A DNA stretch of 64,000 bases from positions 1 to 64,000 of the forward strand of contig CAVSGL010000008.1 of assembly GCA_963727465.1 (NCBI GenBank), in the 5' to 3' direction. Of the stretch, positions 34,275-41,772 are shown piece by piece. This stretch comes from VRUE01 sp963727465. GTDB lineage: Bacteria; Actinomycetota; Thermoleophilia; Solirubrobacterales; 70-9. Under the pieces are notes generated by a model. It made no database searches. It worked only from the letters and a program-made list of their open reading frames with translations, and had not been told where the DNA came from. The first letter of the stretch is position 1; each line of letters starts with the position of its first letter. Made by a program: the position numbers and the translations under genes.

Positions 34275-35432
34275 TCAGACTCTTTCCACGATCATCGCCT
34301 TGCCCTGGCCGCCGGCGACGCACATCGTCTCGATGCCGACCTGGTGGTCGTCGGTCTCCATCACGTTGAGCAGGGTGCCCATGATGCGGGCGCCGGTCAT
34401 CCCGAAGGGGTGGCCGAGGGCGATCGCGCCGCCGTGCGTGTTGAGCTTCTCCAGCGGGATGTCGCACTCGTCCATGATCGGGATCACCTGGGCGGCAAAG
34501 GCCTCGTTGAGCTCGACCACGTCGATGTCGTCGATCGTCATCCCGGAGCGGTCGAGCACCTTCTTCACGGCGCCGATCGGGGCCACGCCCATGTACTCGG
34601 GCTCGTTGCCGTAGGTGGCGGCGGTGACGATGCGGGCGCGCGGCGTCAGGCCGAGCTCCTTCGCCTTGCTGTCGCTCATCAGCAGCACCGCGGCGGCGCC
34701 GTCGTTGAGCGGGCAGGAGTTGCCGGCGGTGACGCCGCCGCCGCCGAAGGACTCCTCGAGCTGAGAGAGCTTCTCCAGGGTCGAGCTGGCGCGCGGGCCG
34801 TCGTCCCTGGCGACCTCGGTGCCGTCGGGCAGCTTCACCGGGACGATCTCGCGGTCGAAGAAGCCGTCTTCCTGCGACTGCACGGCGAGTTCCTGCGAGC
34901 GCTGCGCGAACTTGTCCATGTCGGCGCGGCTGACCTCGTATCTTTCCGCCACGTTGACCGCGGTCTTGCCCATCTCGATGTAGGCGTTGGGCTGGCCGTC
35001 GTTGCCCTGGAGGTTCTCGTTCTGGTCGTCGGCGCCGGCGGGCTCGGTGCGCTCGTTGTAGCGGCTCACCCACTCGACCCCGGCGGCGATGTAGACGTCG
35101 CCCTCGCCGGCCTTGATCGCGTTGCCGGCGTGGCGGATCGCGTCGAGGCTGGATGAGCAGTAGCGGGAGACGGTGACGCCGTTGACCTCTTTCGGCAGCT
35201 TCTCCGAAAGCAGGGTGACGATGCGGCCGATGTTGAACGCCTGTAGGCCCTGCGGCATGCCGCAGCCGCAGAACAGGTCTTCGACCTCGCTCGGGTCGAC
35301 CTGCGGATTGCGCTCGAGCAGCCGGTCGACCACGTAGGCGCCCATCTCCTCGGGGCGCAGCTGGGCGAGCGAGCCCTTGAAGGCACGGCCGATCGGCGTG
35401 CGGATGGTGTCGACGATTACTGCCTCGGGCAT
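34275..35432 (-). CDS. Acetyl-CoA C-acyltransferase (thiolase)
   Basis: A 385-aa degradative thiolase cleaving 3-ketoacyl-CoA. Acylation-site Cys in VSRYCSSSLDAIR near residue 90, the active His in GHPFGMTGARI near 345 and the second Cys in CVAGGQGKAM near 375. ATG 35432 has a strong AAGGAGAG site. It is the first gene of a leftward set with hydratase, monooxygenase and thioesterase. The 91-bp region to the divergent membrane protein presumably carries its promoter; no clear operator was found. Confidence 0.94.
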   Translation of the reverse strand: MPEAVIVDTIRTPIGRAFKGSLAQLRPEEMGAYVVDRLLERNPQVDPSEVEDLFCGCGMPQGLQAFNIGRIVTLLSEKLPKEVNGVTVSRYCSSSLDAIRHAGNAIKAGEGDVYIAAGVEWVSRYNERTEPAGADDQNENLQGNDGQPNAYIEMGKTAVNVAERYEVSRADMDKFAQRSQELAVQSQEDGFFDREIVPVKLPDGTEVARDDGPRASSTLEKLSQLEESFGGGGVTAGNSCPLNDGAAAVLLMSDSKAKELGLTPRARIVTAATYGNEPEYMGVAPIGAVKKVLDRSGMTIDDIDVVELNEAFAAQVIPIMDECDIPLEKLNTHGGAIALGHPFGMTGARIMGTLLNVMETDDHQVGIETMCVAGGQGKAMIVERV

Positions 35433-35523
35433 GCGGTGCTCTCCTTGGATTTCGAGTTGGGAAGTGCGTCCCGGAGGGTATTCGACGCCGCCGCCCGGCG
35501 CGATTGTGGATTAGATTTGAGCA

Positions 35524-36057
35524 ATGTCGGCAGAGGGGCTGAGGGCATGGATCGCGGAGGTCGAGCGCAAGCTCGGCAAGCGCACGCGCGTCTTCCTCGT
35601 CCTGACGGTGATCGCGATCGGCATCGCGGGGGCCTCGCTGTACCTGGCAATCGACGCCCGCAACAACTCGGTCAGCGAGAGCGACGTGCAGAAGCTCCAG
35701 CAGGAGCTGGAAACGCGGATCGACGAAGGCGGCGGGACGGCCACCCTGCCGAGCGTGCCGCCGACCGAAACGGCGCCGACCCCGGAAGCGACGCCGGCGC
35801 CGCCGAGCGGAGGTCAGAGCTCGAAGCCCAAGAACGGGACCGGGAGCAGCGGAGGCAGCGGCTCGGGGACCGGCGGCGGCAGCAGCTCGGGGACCGGCGG
35901 CGGCGGCGGAAACAGCGGCGGCGGGTCGGGGGGCGGCGGCGCGGCCAACTCCGGCGGCGCGACCGGCGGCGCGGGGGGCAGCGCCAAACTGGAGGAACTG
36001 CTCGAACAGGCGCAAAAGAAGAATGCCGAAGCGGAAGCCGACCAGAAGGCGAAGTAG
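35524..36057 (+). CDS. Single-pass membrane protein with Gly/Ser-rich linker
   Basis: A 177-aa protein with a cytoplasmic stretch (AEVERKLGKRTR), one TM helix (VFLVLTVIAIGIAGASLYLA, residues 23-42), a short coiled segment, a Pro/Thr-rich region, about 60 residues of Gly/Ser/Thr repeats and a charged Glu/Lys helix at the end. No family is recognised. The layout suggests an envelope protein holding a short helix at a distance from the membrane. Low-complexity DNA at about 35830-35980 is GC-skewed and repeat-prone. Confidence 0.7.
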   Translation: MSAEGLRAWIAEVERKLGKRTRVFLVLTVIAIGIAGASLYLAIDARNNSVSESDVQKLQQELETRIDEGGGTATLPSVPPTETAPTPEATPAPPSGGQSSKPKNGTGSSGGSGSGTGGGSSSGTGGGGGNSGGGSGGGGAANSGGATGGAGGSAKLEELLEQAQKKNAEAEADQKAK

Positions 36058-36182
36058 GTGTTTGTGCTGATCGGCACGTTTGTGCCTGGGACCCGTCCCC
36101 CGGCTGCGTTACATTCGCCGCAATCCCACCTCGCGCCCCGGCGCGAGCCTTGCCGAATACGGCATGAGCGAAAGGAGCCCCA

Positions 36183-36329
36183 ATGCCCGAGGGTTACTGC
36201 GTCAAGGAGCGCAAGAAGGTCGAGATCAAGGACGCCAAGCAGGTGACGATGAAAAACGGTCGCCCCGCGATCCAGGGCGTCTGCCCCGACTGCGGCACCA
36301 AAATCTTCAAGATCGGCAAACTCGAATAG
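36183..36329 (+). CDS. DUF5679-like small zinc-ribbon protein
   Basis: A 48-aa protein, too short for many gene callers. It starts MPEGYCVKERKKVEIKD, then TMKNGRPAIQGVCPDCGTK. The length and the KNGRPA...CPDCGTK pattern match DUF5679 small zinc-ribbon proteins common in actinobacteria. The N-terminal knuckle has one Cys (CVKE) where CxxC is expected, leaving three cysteines, so zinc binding may be altered. A good AAAGGAG site precedes the ATG by 8 nt. Two strong hairpins follow. Confidence 0.82.
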   Translation: MPEGYCVKERKKVEIKDAKQVTMKNGRPAIQGVCPDCGTKIFKIGKLE

Positions 36330-36333
36330 CGCC

Positions 36334-36393
36334 GAGGCGGCGCCGGGTGGCGCCGCCTCACCGTTCCCCCCGTCCGGCCGCCGGCCGGACGGG
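36334..36393 (+). terminator. Tandem hairpins after the DUF5679 gene
   Basis: Hairpin 1 pairs 36334-36344 with 36349-36359 (11 bp, loop GGGT). Hairpin 2 pairs 36369-36379 with 36383-36393 (11 bp, 3-nt loop). Both are perfect and GC-rich. They probably end the DUF5679 transcript; the second lies in the gap towards the convergent tetR gene. A short A/T-rich stretch (36396-36436) follows, and I see nothing else before 36458. Confidence 0.75.
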
Positions 36394-36457
36394 AACCTAA
36401 AAGCAATGGTTTGCCAAAGCAGGGAAAGGTTTTTGAAAGAGGGTCCTGCCGTTCTTT

Positions 36458-37126
36458 CTAGGCCGCGAGTCGCTTGGCCTCCTGGCGGTCCATGAAGGGG
36501 GCGAGGGCCAGCTCGGTGAGGTCGGGGAGGAGCTCCGGCAGGCGGGCGGCGCCGGCGGTGTTGAGGCGGCGGACGATCAGGGTGGTTACGCCGCCTATGA
36601 GGGCCTGGTCGCGGATTTCCATGTCGAGCTGGGAAGGCGGCGGCTCGGGGCGCAGGGCGGCGGCGACGAGGCCCATCGCCTGGCGGTAGCGGGCGGCGAC
36701 CTCGGCGCCGGCGGCGAGCGGCTCGACCAGGAAGCAACGGGTCACGGCCTCGTCGCGGGAGAGGACGTCGAGCAGGGCGGCGAGGCGGGCGCGCACCCGC
36801 TGCGGCCACTCCTCCCCCACCCCGGGCGCGCCCAGCATCGACTCGAGCACGTGGGCCTCGATCATCGCGTAGGCGGCAAGGAAGCAGTCCCGCTTGCCCT
36901 CGAAGTGTTCGTAGAAGGTGCGGCGCGAGATCTTCGCCGCCTCGGTGATCTGGGCGATCGTGGTCGCGTTGTAGCCATGCTCGGCGACCGCCTCGACGAC
37001 GCCGTTGAGCAGCCGTTCGCGCTGGCTCTCGGCGACCGCCTCGCGCGGCAGGCCGTGACGGCCCGGGGGCAGCCGCTCGCTTCCCGCGAGGGCGCCGCCG
37101 CCCGCTTTCGCGCCGCTCCTAGCCAT
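36458..37126 (-). CDS. TetR-family regulator (1 of 4)
   Basis: A 222-aa repressor-type protein. The N-terminal HTH covers about residues 30-80: LNGVVEAVAEHGYNATTIAQ, then ITEAAKISRRTFYEHFEGKRD, ideal TetR recognition-helix wording. The C-terminal ligand domain is unassigned. It shares an extended N-terminal arm (LPPGRHGLPREAVAES) with the fourth TetR (LPPGRHGIPADLVRS), so these two are recent paralogues. It overlaps the upstream tetR by 8 bp. Confidence 0.9.
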   Translation of the reverse strand: MARSGAKAGGGALAGSERLPPGRHGLPREAVAESQRERLLNGVVEAVAEHGYNATTIAQITEAAKISRRTFYEHFEGKRDCFLAAYAMIEAHVLESMLGAPGVGEEWPQRVRARLAALLDVLSRDEAVTRCFLVEPLAAGAEVAARYRQAMGLVAAALRPEPPPSQLDMEIRDQALIGGVTTLIVRRLNTAGAARLPELLPDLTELALAPFMDRQEAKRLAA

Positions 37127-37772
37127 CGCCGAGATAGGGGGCGAGGGCGATGTCGATCAGTTCCGGGTAGAGCTTCTCCAGCCCCTTCGCGTCCCCTGTC
37201 TCGAGCCGCTCGCGCAGCAGCCAGGCGAGCGAGCCGGCGGTCGCCTCCTCGTGCGTCGCCGGCAATTCGGCGGGCGCCGTCTCCAGCCCCCGCCCCTCGC
37301 GCAGCTTCGCCGCCACGCGGTCGAGCGCCGCCTCGAAGCGCCGCGCCAGCTCCGGGCCGCCGGTCTGCGCCTCGATCAGGACGAGGCGCGCCCGCTCGGG
37401 GCGCTCGCCGATCAGCCGGGCCAGCGCCCGCAGGCCTGTCGCGAACCCTTCCGACCAGGTGAGTCCGCCGGCGGCCGGGTCCCCTTCGGCGGCCAGCGCC
37501 AGCTCCTCTTCGGCCTCGGCGACGGCGCGGTCGAAGGCGGCGGCGAAGCACTCTTCCTTGCTCTCGAAGAGCTCGTAGAAGGTGACCGAGGAGACGCCGG
37601 CCTCCTCGACGATCGCTTCGATCGAGGTGACGGCAAGGCCGCGCTCGGCGGCGAGGCGCTCGACCGCATCGAGGATTCGCCCACGCTGCGGCGAGGGCGC
37701 GGGCCCCGCCTCCACCGCTCCCCCCCGCCCCGGAGACGGCTTCGAAGCCAGCCTTTGCGAGAGGTACTGCAT
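37119..37772 (-). CDS. TetR-family regulator (2 of 4)
   Basis: A 217-aa protein with the HTH at about residues 30-80: ILDAVERLAAERGLAVTSIE and VEEAGVSSVTFYELFESKEECF. The C-terminal half carries an ERARLVLIEAQTGGPEL segment also seen in its divergent neighbour (IARALFVEVQIAGEPAL), pointing to common ancestry. First gene of the leftward pair; its ATG is 69 bp from the start of the rightward pair, so one control region serves both. Confidence 0.9.
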   Translation of the reverse strand: MQYLSQRLASKPSPGRGGAVEAGPAPSPQRGRILDAVERLAAERGLAVTSIEAIVEEAGVSSVTFYELFESKEECFAAAFDRAVAEAEEELALAAEGDPAAGGLTWSEGFATGLRALARLIGERPERARLVLIEAQTGGPELARRFEAALDRVAAKLREGRGLETAPAELPATHEEATAGSLAWLLRERLETGDAKGLEKLYPELIDIALAPYLGDG

Positions 37773-37841
37773 GCCTTCCAGGGTAGCCGAGATAAAAAAG
37801 ATTTCATATCTGGCGAAAAAGGAGTAGTTTTTATAGGGCCT
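37773..37841. promoter_or_regulatory. Shared divergent promoter region of the four tetR genes
   Basis: 69 bp that are strikingly A/T-rich for this genome (runs GATAAAAAAGATTTCATATC and GGCGAAAAAGGAGTAG). Both leftward and rightward promoters must lie here. No long perfect operator palindrome is obvious. A similar ATAAAATTTCATA string occurs upstream of the coiled-coil gene at 39549-39565. Autoregulation by the encoded TetR proteins is likely but unproven. Confidence 0.5.
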
Positions 37842-38558
37842 ATGGCACCGGAAGCCTCAGCTGCGATGAACCGAATCGATCCGCTGGCGGCGAACGGGGG
37901 CCCCGAAGGCGACGTGCGGGAGGGCGCCATGGAAGGGGTGCTCCTCGCCGCCGGAGAGCTCGGCTACCGCGAGACCTCGGTGCGCGCGATCCTCGAGCAC
38001 AGCGGCGGCCACCGCGTCCAGTTCTACAAGGACTTCGCCAGCAAGGAGGACTGCTTCGCCCGGGCCTACGCGACCTGGATCGAGCGACTTGGCGTCAGCC
38101 TGCTGGAGGAGGCAGCGACGACTCCCGGCTGGGAGGGGGGCGTGCGGGCCGCGATCGTGCGCCTGTTCGAGTTCGTCACCGCGCGTCCGGCGATCGCGCG
38201 GGCGCTCTTCGTCGAGGTGCAGATCGCCGGCGAGCCGGCGCTGGCCCGGCACGAGGCCGCGGTCGAGAGGCTCGCCGCGGCGCTGGACGGCGTCCGCGCG
38301 GACATCGACCCGGCCGAGGCGCCGCCGCAGGCGACCGGCGTCTTCGTCGTCGGCGGCGTCGAGTCGTGTGTCACGGAGGCGTTGACCGCGGGCGACCCGG
38401 ACCGGCTCTGGGACGCGCTGCCGGAGCTGATGCACCTCGCCGCGGGCTCCTACCTCGGCAAGCAGGAGGCCGAAGGCGCCTTCGAGCGGGCGAGCGTCTT
38501 CCTCGAACGCGAGCGGGCGCGCTGGGCTGCGGAAGCCGCCGAGGGGTCGGGCGCATGA
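37842..38558 (+). CDS. TetR-family regulator (3 of 4)
   Basis: A 238-aa protein with a somewhat divergent HTH: GVLLAAGELGYRETSVRAIL and GHRVQFYKDFASKEDCFARA. ATG 37842 is chosen; ATG 37866 (MNRIDPLAAN) is a possible later start. The C-terminal domain resembles TetR 2. Its stop overlaps the start of TetR 4 (ATGA), so the pair is translationally coupled. Confidence 0.88.
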   Translation: MAPEASAAMNRIDPLAANGGPEGDVREGAMEGVLLAAGELGYRETSVRAILEHSGGHRVQFYKDFASKEDCFARAYATWIERLGVSLLEEAATTPGWEGGVRAAIVRLFEFVTARPAIARALFVEVQIAGEPALARHEAAVERLAAALDGVRADIDPAEAPPQATGVFVVGGVESCVTEALTAGDPDRLWDALPELMHLAAGSYLGKQEAEGAFERASVFLERERARWAAEAAEGSGA

Positions 38559-39241
38559 CCGAGCTGCGACTGATTGCCGGCGCCGCGCTGGCCGAGCCGG
38601 AGGACGCTCCCGAGCCCGCAGCGCTCCGGCTGCCCCCGGGCCGCCATGGCATACCGGCCGACCTCGTCCGCTCGCACCAGCGGCAGCGCCTGCTCGCGGC
38701 CGCCGCCGCGGCCCTCGCCGAACAGGGCTACGGCCGCCTCACGGCGGCCCGCGTGACCGAGCTGGCCGGCGTCTCCAGCCGCACCTTCTACCAGCACTTC
38801 GAGGACCTCTGGGCCTGCCTGCTGGCGGCCTACGAAGAGCAGGCCGCGCGGCTCTGCGACGCGATCGAAACCGCCTACACCACCGAGCGCGGTCGAGGTT
38901 ATGACCGCATAGCGGAGAAAACCTCGACCGCGGGGGCGGGGATCGGCGCCGCGCTTGAGTTCCTCGCCGCCGAGCCCGATGTCGCCCGCCTGCTCAGCGC
39001 CGAGCCCCCACCGCAGATCGCCGCCCTCGCCGCGGCTCGCCGCGACCTGGTCGAGCGCCTCGGCGGGATGCTGCGCGCCGCCCTCGCCGAGCGCGACGGC
39101 GCCACCCCCCTCCCCGGTCTCGAGCGCCGCCTGATCGGCGCCGCCCTGGCGATGATCTCCACTCGCGCCGCGAGCGGCGACCCCGAGCGCCTGCGCGCGC
39201 TCGAGCCCGAGCTGACCGAGCTCCTGATCGCCTCGCTGTAG
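38555..39241 (+). CDS. TetR-family regulator (4 of 4), with a translated repeat insert
   Basis: A 228-aa protein with the HTH at about residues 45-95 (AAAAALAEQGYGRLTAARVT, then GVSSRTFYQHFEDLWACLLA). Residues 112-126 (GRGYDRIAEKTSTAG) are encoded by a complete 45-bp family B palindrome, in frame, in the first helices of the ligand domain. The protein otherwise continues normally to a complete C-terminus. Whether it is still functional is open. Last gene of the rightward pair. Confidence 0.88.
   Translation: MTELRLIAGAALAEPEDAPEPAALRLPPGRHGIPADLVRSHQRQRLLAAAAAALAEQGYGRLTAARVTELAGVSSRTFYQHFEDLWACLLAAYEEQAARLCDAIETAYTTERGRGYDRIAEKTSTAGAGIGAALEFLAAEPDVARLLSAEPPPQIAALAAARRDLVERLGGMLRAALAERDGATPLPGLERRLIGAALAMISTRAASGDPERLRALEPELTELLIASL
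38888..38932. repeat. Family B 45-bp palindrome, copy 2, inside a tetR gene
   Basis: Perfect 13-nt arms 38888-38900 and 38920-38932 enclose a 19-nt loop containing GACCGCATAGCGGAG. It differs from copies 1 and 4 by a paired A/T to C/G change in the arms. 45 bp equals 15 codons, so the host frame is kept. Confidence 0.9.
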
Positions 39242-39259
39242 CCGGTGCCGCTTAGACTC

Positions 39260-39526
39260 TTACAGCTGGGTCGCAACCACCGCGACGATGCCGGTGATCA
39301 GAGTGGCGACGATCCCGCCTCCGGTCAGCATCAGGGTTCGCTGTAGACCGTCGAACTTGGCGTCAAGCGCTTTCAACCCGTCCTTGAGCTCGCCTTCGAC
39401 CTTGTCGAAACGCTTGTCGACCTCGCCGAACCGGCGATCGACCTCGTCGAACCGGCGGTCGACCTCGTCGAACCGGCGGTCGATCGAGTCGAAGCGCTCC
39501 TGAAGACGATCGTCTGACCAATCCAT
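39260..39526 (-). CDS. Coiled-coil protein with C-terminal membrane anchor
   Basis: An 88-aa protein. Residues about 8-45 consist of heptad-like 7-aa repeats (RRFDEVD four times with variants), continuing as an amphipathic helix, followed by a C-terminal hydrophobic helix (GGGIVATLITGIVAVVA). This tail-anchored coiled-coil layout is seen in DUF1640-like and phage XhlA-like small proteins; no function is assigned. The repeats are encoded by near-identical 21-bp DNA units, suggesting unit gain or loss by slippage. Confidence 0.7.
   Translation of the reverse strand: MDWSDDRLQERFDSIDRRFDEVDRRFDEVDRRFGEVDKRFDKVEGELKDGLKALDAKFDGLQRTLMLTGGGIVATLITGIVAVVATQL
39421..39483. repeat. Tandem 21-bp repeats in the coiled-coil gene
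   Basis: Three consecutive 21-bp units (39421-39441, 39442-39462, 39463-39483); the last two are identical and the first differs at two positions. Each encodes one heptad, so unit number can change without a frameshift. Confidence 0.85.
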
Positions 39527-39538
39527 CCTTACATGATA

Positions 39539-39575
39539 GCGCCATCGTAGACATAAAATTTCATACGAATGGCGC
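39539..39575. promoter_or_regulatory. A/T-rich imperfect palindrome upstream of the coiled-coil gene
   Basis: GCGCCATCGTA (39539-39549) pairs with TACGAATGGCGC (39564-39575) with one bulge, around an A/T-rich centre (ATAAAATTTCA). A second small perfect hairpin, GCAACG-AGAA-CGTTGC, lies at 39605-39620. Together they fill the 104-bp gap between the coiled-coil gene start and the acyltransferase stop, and may be an operator and a terminator respectively. Confidence 0.45.
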
Positions 39576-39630
39576 GCAAAATCAAAATCTTCCGCGGACT
39601 CTTTGCAACGAGAACGTTGCGTGAAGTCCG

Positions 39631-40257
39631 TCAGCTGCGCTTGCGCCGGGAGAGCGTCGGCGGGACCAGCTCGCGGATCTCGGCGAGCAGGCGAGCGGAG
39701 AGCTCAGCGGGATCCTCGCCGGGGCGGGCCTGGCCGCCGGCGGGCTCGAAGAAGCGGGTGCGCAGGCGCGGGCGACGCGGGAAGGCGGTCATCTCGGTGG
39801 TGCCCTCGATCGCCACGCAGACGAGCCTCGCCTCGGGCACCTCGAGCGCGAGGCGGCCGACGCCGCTGCGGGCGCGCAGGACCTTTCCGCGCGAGCGGGT
39901 GCCTTCGGGGAAGACGCCGATGCAGGCGCCGGCGCGGAGCGCCTCGATCGCGCGGGCGAGCGCCTGCGCGTCGCCGGCGCCGCGCTCGATCGGGATCTGC
40001 CCCATGCCGTTCAGCACCGGGGCGAGCCCGCGCACGTCCCAGAGCGTCGATTTCGCCAGCGCGCGGATCTGGCGGCGGCGGATCGCCGCGGCCCCGACCG
40101 TCACCGGGTCCCAGTGGCTGTCGTGGTTGCCGACCAGCAGGGTCGGCCCGGTGGCGGGCAACAGGTCGAGCCCTTCGACCTCGAGCCGCCCCCAGGCGGC
40201 GACCGCCGGCCGGCAGACGGCCATCGCCGCTCGGTACATTCGGGTGAACTCGGTCAA
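39631..40257 (-). CDS. 1-acylglycerol-3-phosphate acyltransferase (PlsC-like)
   Basis: A 208-aa lysophospholipid acyltransferase fold. Catalytic NHDSHWDP (HX4D) near residue 44, GMGQIPIERG, and the phosphate-binding FPEGTRSRG near 115. It acylates lysophosphatidic acid or a related acceptor at the membrane surface. TTG 40257 is the longest start; ATG 40239 is possible. No adjacent lipid gene, so the acceptor is not defined. Confidence 0.88.
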   Translation of the reverse strand: MTEFTRMYRAAMAVCRPAVAAWGRLEVEGLDLLPATGPTLLVGNHDSHWDPVTVGAAAIRRRQIRALAKSTLWDVRGLAPVLNGMGQIPIERGAGDAQALARAIEALRAGACIGVFPEGTRSRGKVLRARSGVGRLALEVPEARLVCVAIEGTTEMTAFPRRPRLRTRFFEPAGGQARPGEDPAELSARLLAEIRELVPPTLSRRKRS

Positions 40258-40332
40258 AGCCGGGGAGTTCTATCCGACCGCGCGGGGCCGGCACTTCCCG
40301 ATGAAGATCCCTACACGCTGTAGATTCCCAAA

Positions 40333-40360
40333 GTGACGAAAGTCACAGCCTTGGTATACA
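40333..40360 (+). promoter_or_regulatory. Putative promoter/operator of the PAS-MBL pair
   Basis: A small perfect palindrome GTGAC-GAAA-GTCAC (40333-40346) is followed by a -10-like TATACA (40355-40360), 26 bp before the GTG start of the PAS gene. Placement suggests a regulator site overlapping the promoter. No -35 match is clear. Confidence 0.45.
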
Positions 40361-40385
40361 CCCGCGTTCGAGGGTAGGCGATTAC

Positions 40386-40823
40386 GTGTCAACCGCTGCA
40401 CAGAAGCCACTGGAGCTGATTCTGGCTCGCAACCTGATCTCGGCCCTCTCGACCCCTGCCTTCCTCGTCGACGAGGGCGGGCTGCTGGTCTTCTACAACG
40501 AGGCGGCCGGGACGTTGCTCGGCAAGCCGTGGGAGGAGCTCGGCACGGTCGGCCCGCAGGAGTGGGGGGCGCTGTTCGGTCCCTTCGACGACACGGGCGA
40601 GCCGATTCCCTACGACACCCTGCCCCTCGTCACCGCGGTGCGCGACGACCGTCCCGCCCACGGCGAGTTCGAGATCCGCTCGACCGACGGCGCCGAGCAC
40701 CGGGTCGAGGTCTCCGCCCTGCCGATCCAGACCGCGCACGGATCGCGCGGCGCGATCGCCGTCCTCTGGCCGGCCTCGGGCGCCGATCCCAGCGGCGCCG
40801 CCCGCAACGGAGCGTCGGGCTGA
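40386..40823 (+). CDS. Single-domain PAS protein
   Basis: A 145-aa protein that is essentially one PAS domain: ISALSTPAFLVDEGGLLVFY, NEAAGTLLGKPWEELG and the late strands HRVEVSALPIQTAHG. There is no kinase, cyclase or HTH output domain, so it may act by binding a partner. The GTG start is close behind a palindromic promoter-like sequence. The next gene (MBL hydrolase) begins 1 bp after its stop, a pairing that suggests a shared signalling task. Confidence 0.85.
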   Translation: MSTAAQKPLELILARNLISALSTPAFLVDEGGLLVFYNEAAGTLLGKPWEELGTVGPQEWGALFGPFDDTGEPIPYDTLPLVTAVRDDRPAHGEFEIRSTDGAEHRVEVSALPIQTAHGSRGAIAVLWPASGADPSGAARNGASG

Positions 40824-40824
40824 G

Positions 40825-41703
40825 ATGAAGGTCAAGCTCTGGGGCACGCGCGGCTCGGTCCCCTCCCCAGGGCCGGAGACGATCCGCTACGGCGGCAACA
40901 CCTCCTGCGTCGGGGTCACCCTCTCCGACGGCTCGCTGCTGGCGCTCGATGCCGGCACCGGCATCCGCAACCTCGGCCTGGCGCTGCCCGAGGAGCCGAC
41001 GCGGCTGCACATCCTGCTCACCCACCTGCACCTCGACCACATCCAGGGGCTGGTCTTCTTCGCGCCCTGCTTCCGCGCGCAGACCGAGATCGTGATCTGG
41101 GGGCCGGCCTCGCCCGAGGCCTCCCTGCGCGACCGCATCGCCCGCTACATCTCGGCGCCGCTCTCGCCGATCGAGGTGAGGGAGCTGCCCTGCGACGTCT
41201 CCTTCCGCCACACGCCGGAGAGCGAGTGGGAGATCGGCCCGGCAAGGATCCGGGCGGCGTCCGTCTCCCACCGCGGCCCGACGCTCGGCTACCGGATTGA
41301 CGACGGCGACGAGTCGCTCGCCTACATCCCCGACCACGAGCCGGCGCTCGGCGCGGACCTGGAGAAGCTCGAGGACGAGTGGATCTCCGGCTTCGGCCTC
41401 GCCCACGGCGCCTCGCTGCTGATCCACGACGGGCAGTACGCCGACGCCGAGTACCCCGACCATCTCGGCTGGGGGCACTCCTCGCTCTCGCACGCGCTCA
41501 GCTTCGCCCGGCGTACCGAGGTCGGCCGCACCGTCCTCTTCCACCATGACCCGCTGCACAGCGACGAGCGGCTCGACCGGCTCGGCGCCGAAGCGCGCGA
41601 GCGCTGGGCGGCGGCCGGCGGCTCCCCGGACGCGATCGAGATCGGCGTCGAGGGAGCCGGGGTCGAGGTGCCGGCGGCGGCGAGCGTCGCCGCTGTAGTC
41701 TGA
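40825..41703 (+). CDS. Metallo-beta-lactamase-fold hydrolase
   Basis: A 292-aa protein with the dinuclear metal motif THLHLDHIQG near residue 65, GTRGSVPSPG at the start (as in PqsE/PhnP/RNase Z-like enzymes), SHRGPTLGYRI, YIPDHEP and LIHDGQY supplying further ligands. It is likely a phosphodiesterase or RNase-Z/PhnP-type hydrolase. Translationally adjacent to the PAS protein. The substrate is unknown; a cyclic phosphodiester signal is an attractive guess only because of the PAS partner. Confidence 0.85.
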   Translation: MKVKLWGTRGSVPSPGPETIRYGGNTSCVGVTLSDGSLLALDAGTGIRNLGLALPEEPTRLHILLTHLHLDHIQGLVFFAPCFRAQTEIVIWGPASPEASLRDRIARYISAPLSPIEVRELPCDVSFRHTPESEWEIGPARIRAASVSHRGPTLGYRIDDGDESLAYIPDHEPALGADLEKLEDEWISGFGLAHGASLLIHDGQYADAEYPDHLGWGHSSLSHALSFARRTEVGRTVLFHHDPLHSDERLDRLGAEARERWAAAGGSPDAIEIGVEGAGVEVPAAASVAAVV

Positions 41704-41772
41704 GCCAGACATCTGTCACGTCTGGGTACGATTGGAGTGCTTTTCTCGTTTGGTCCGTTACCCTGAGGGGCG

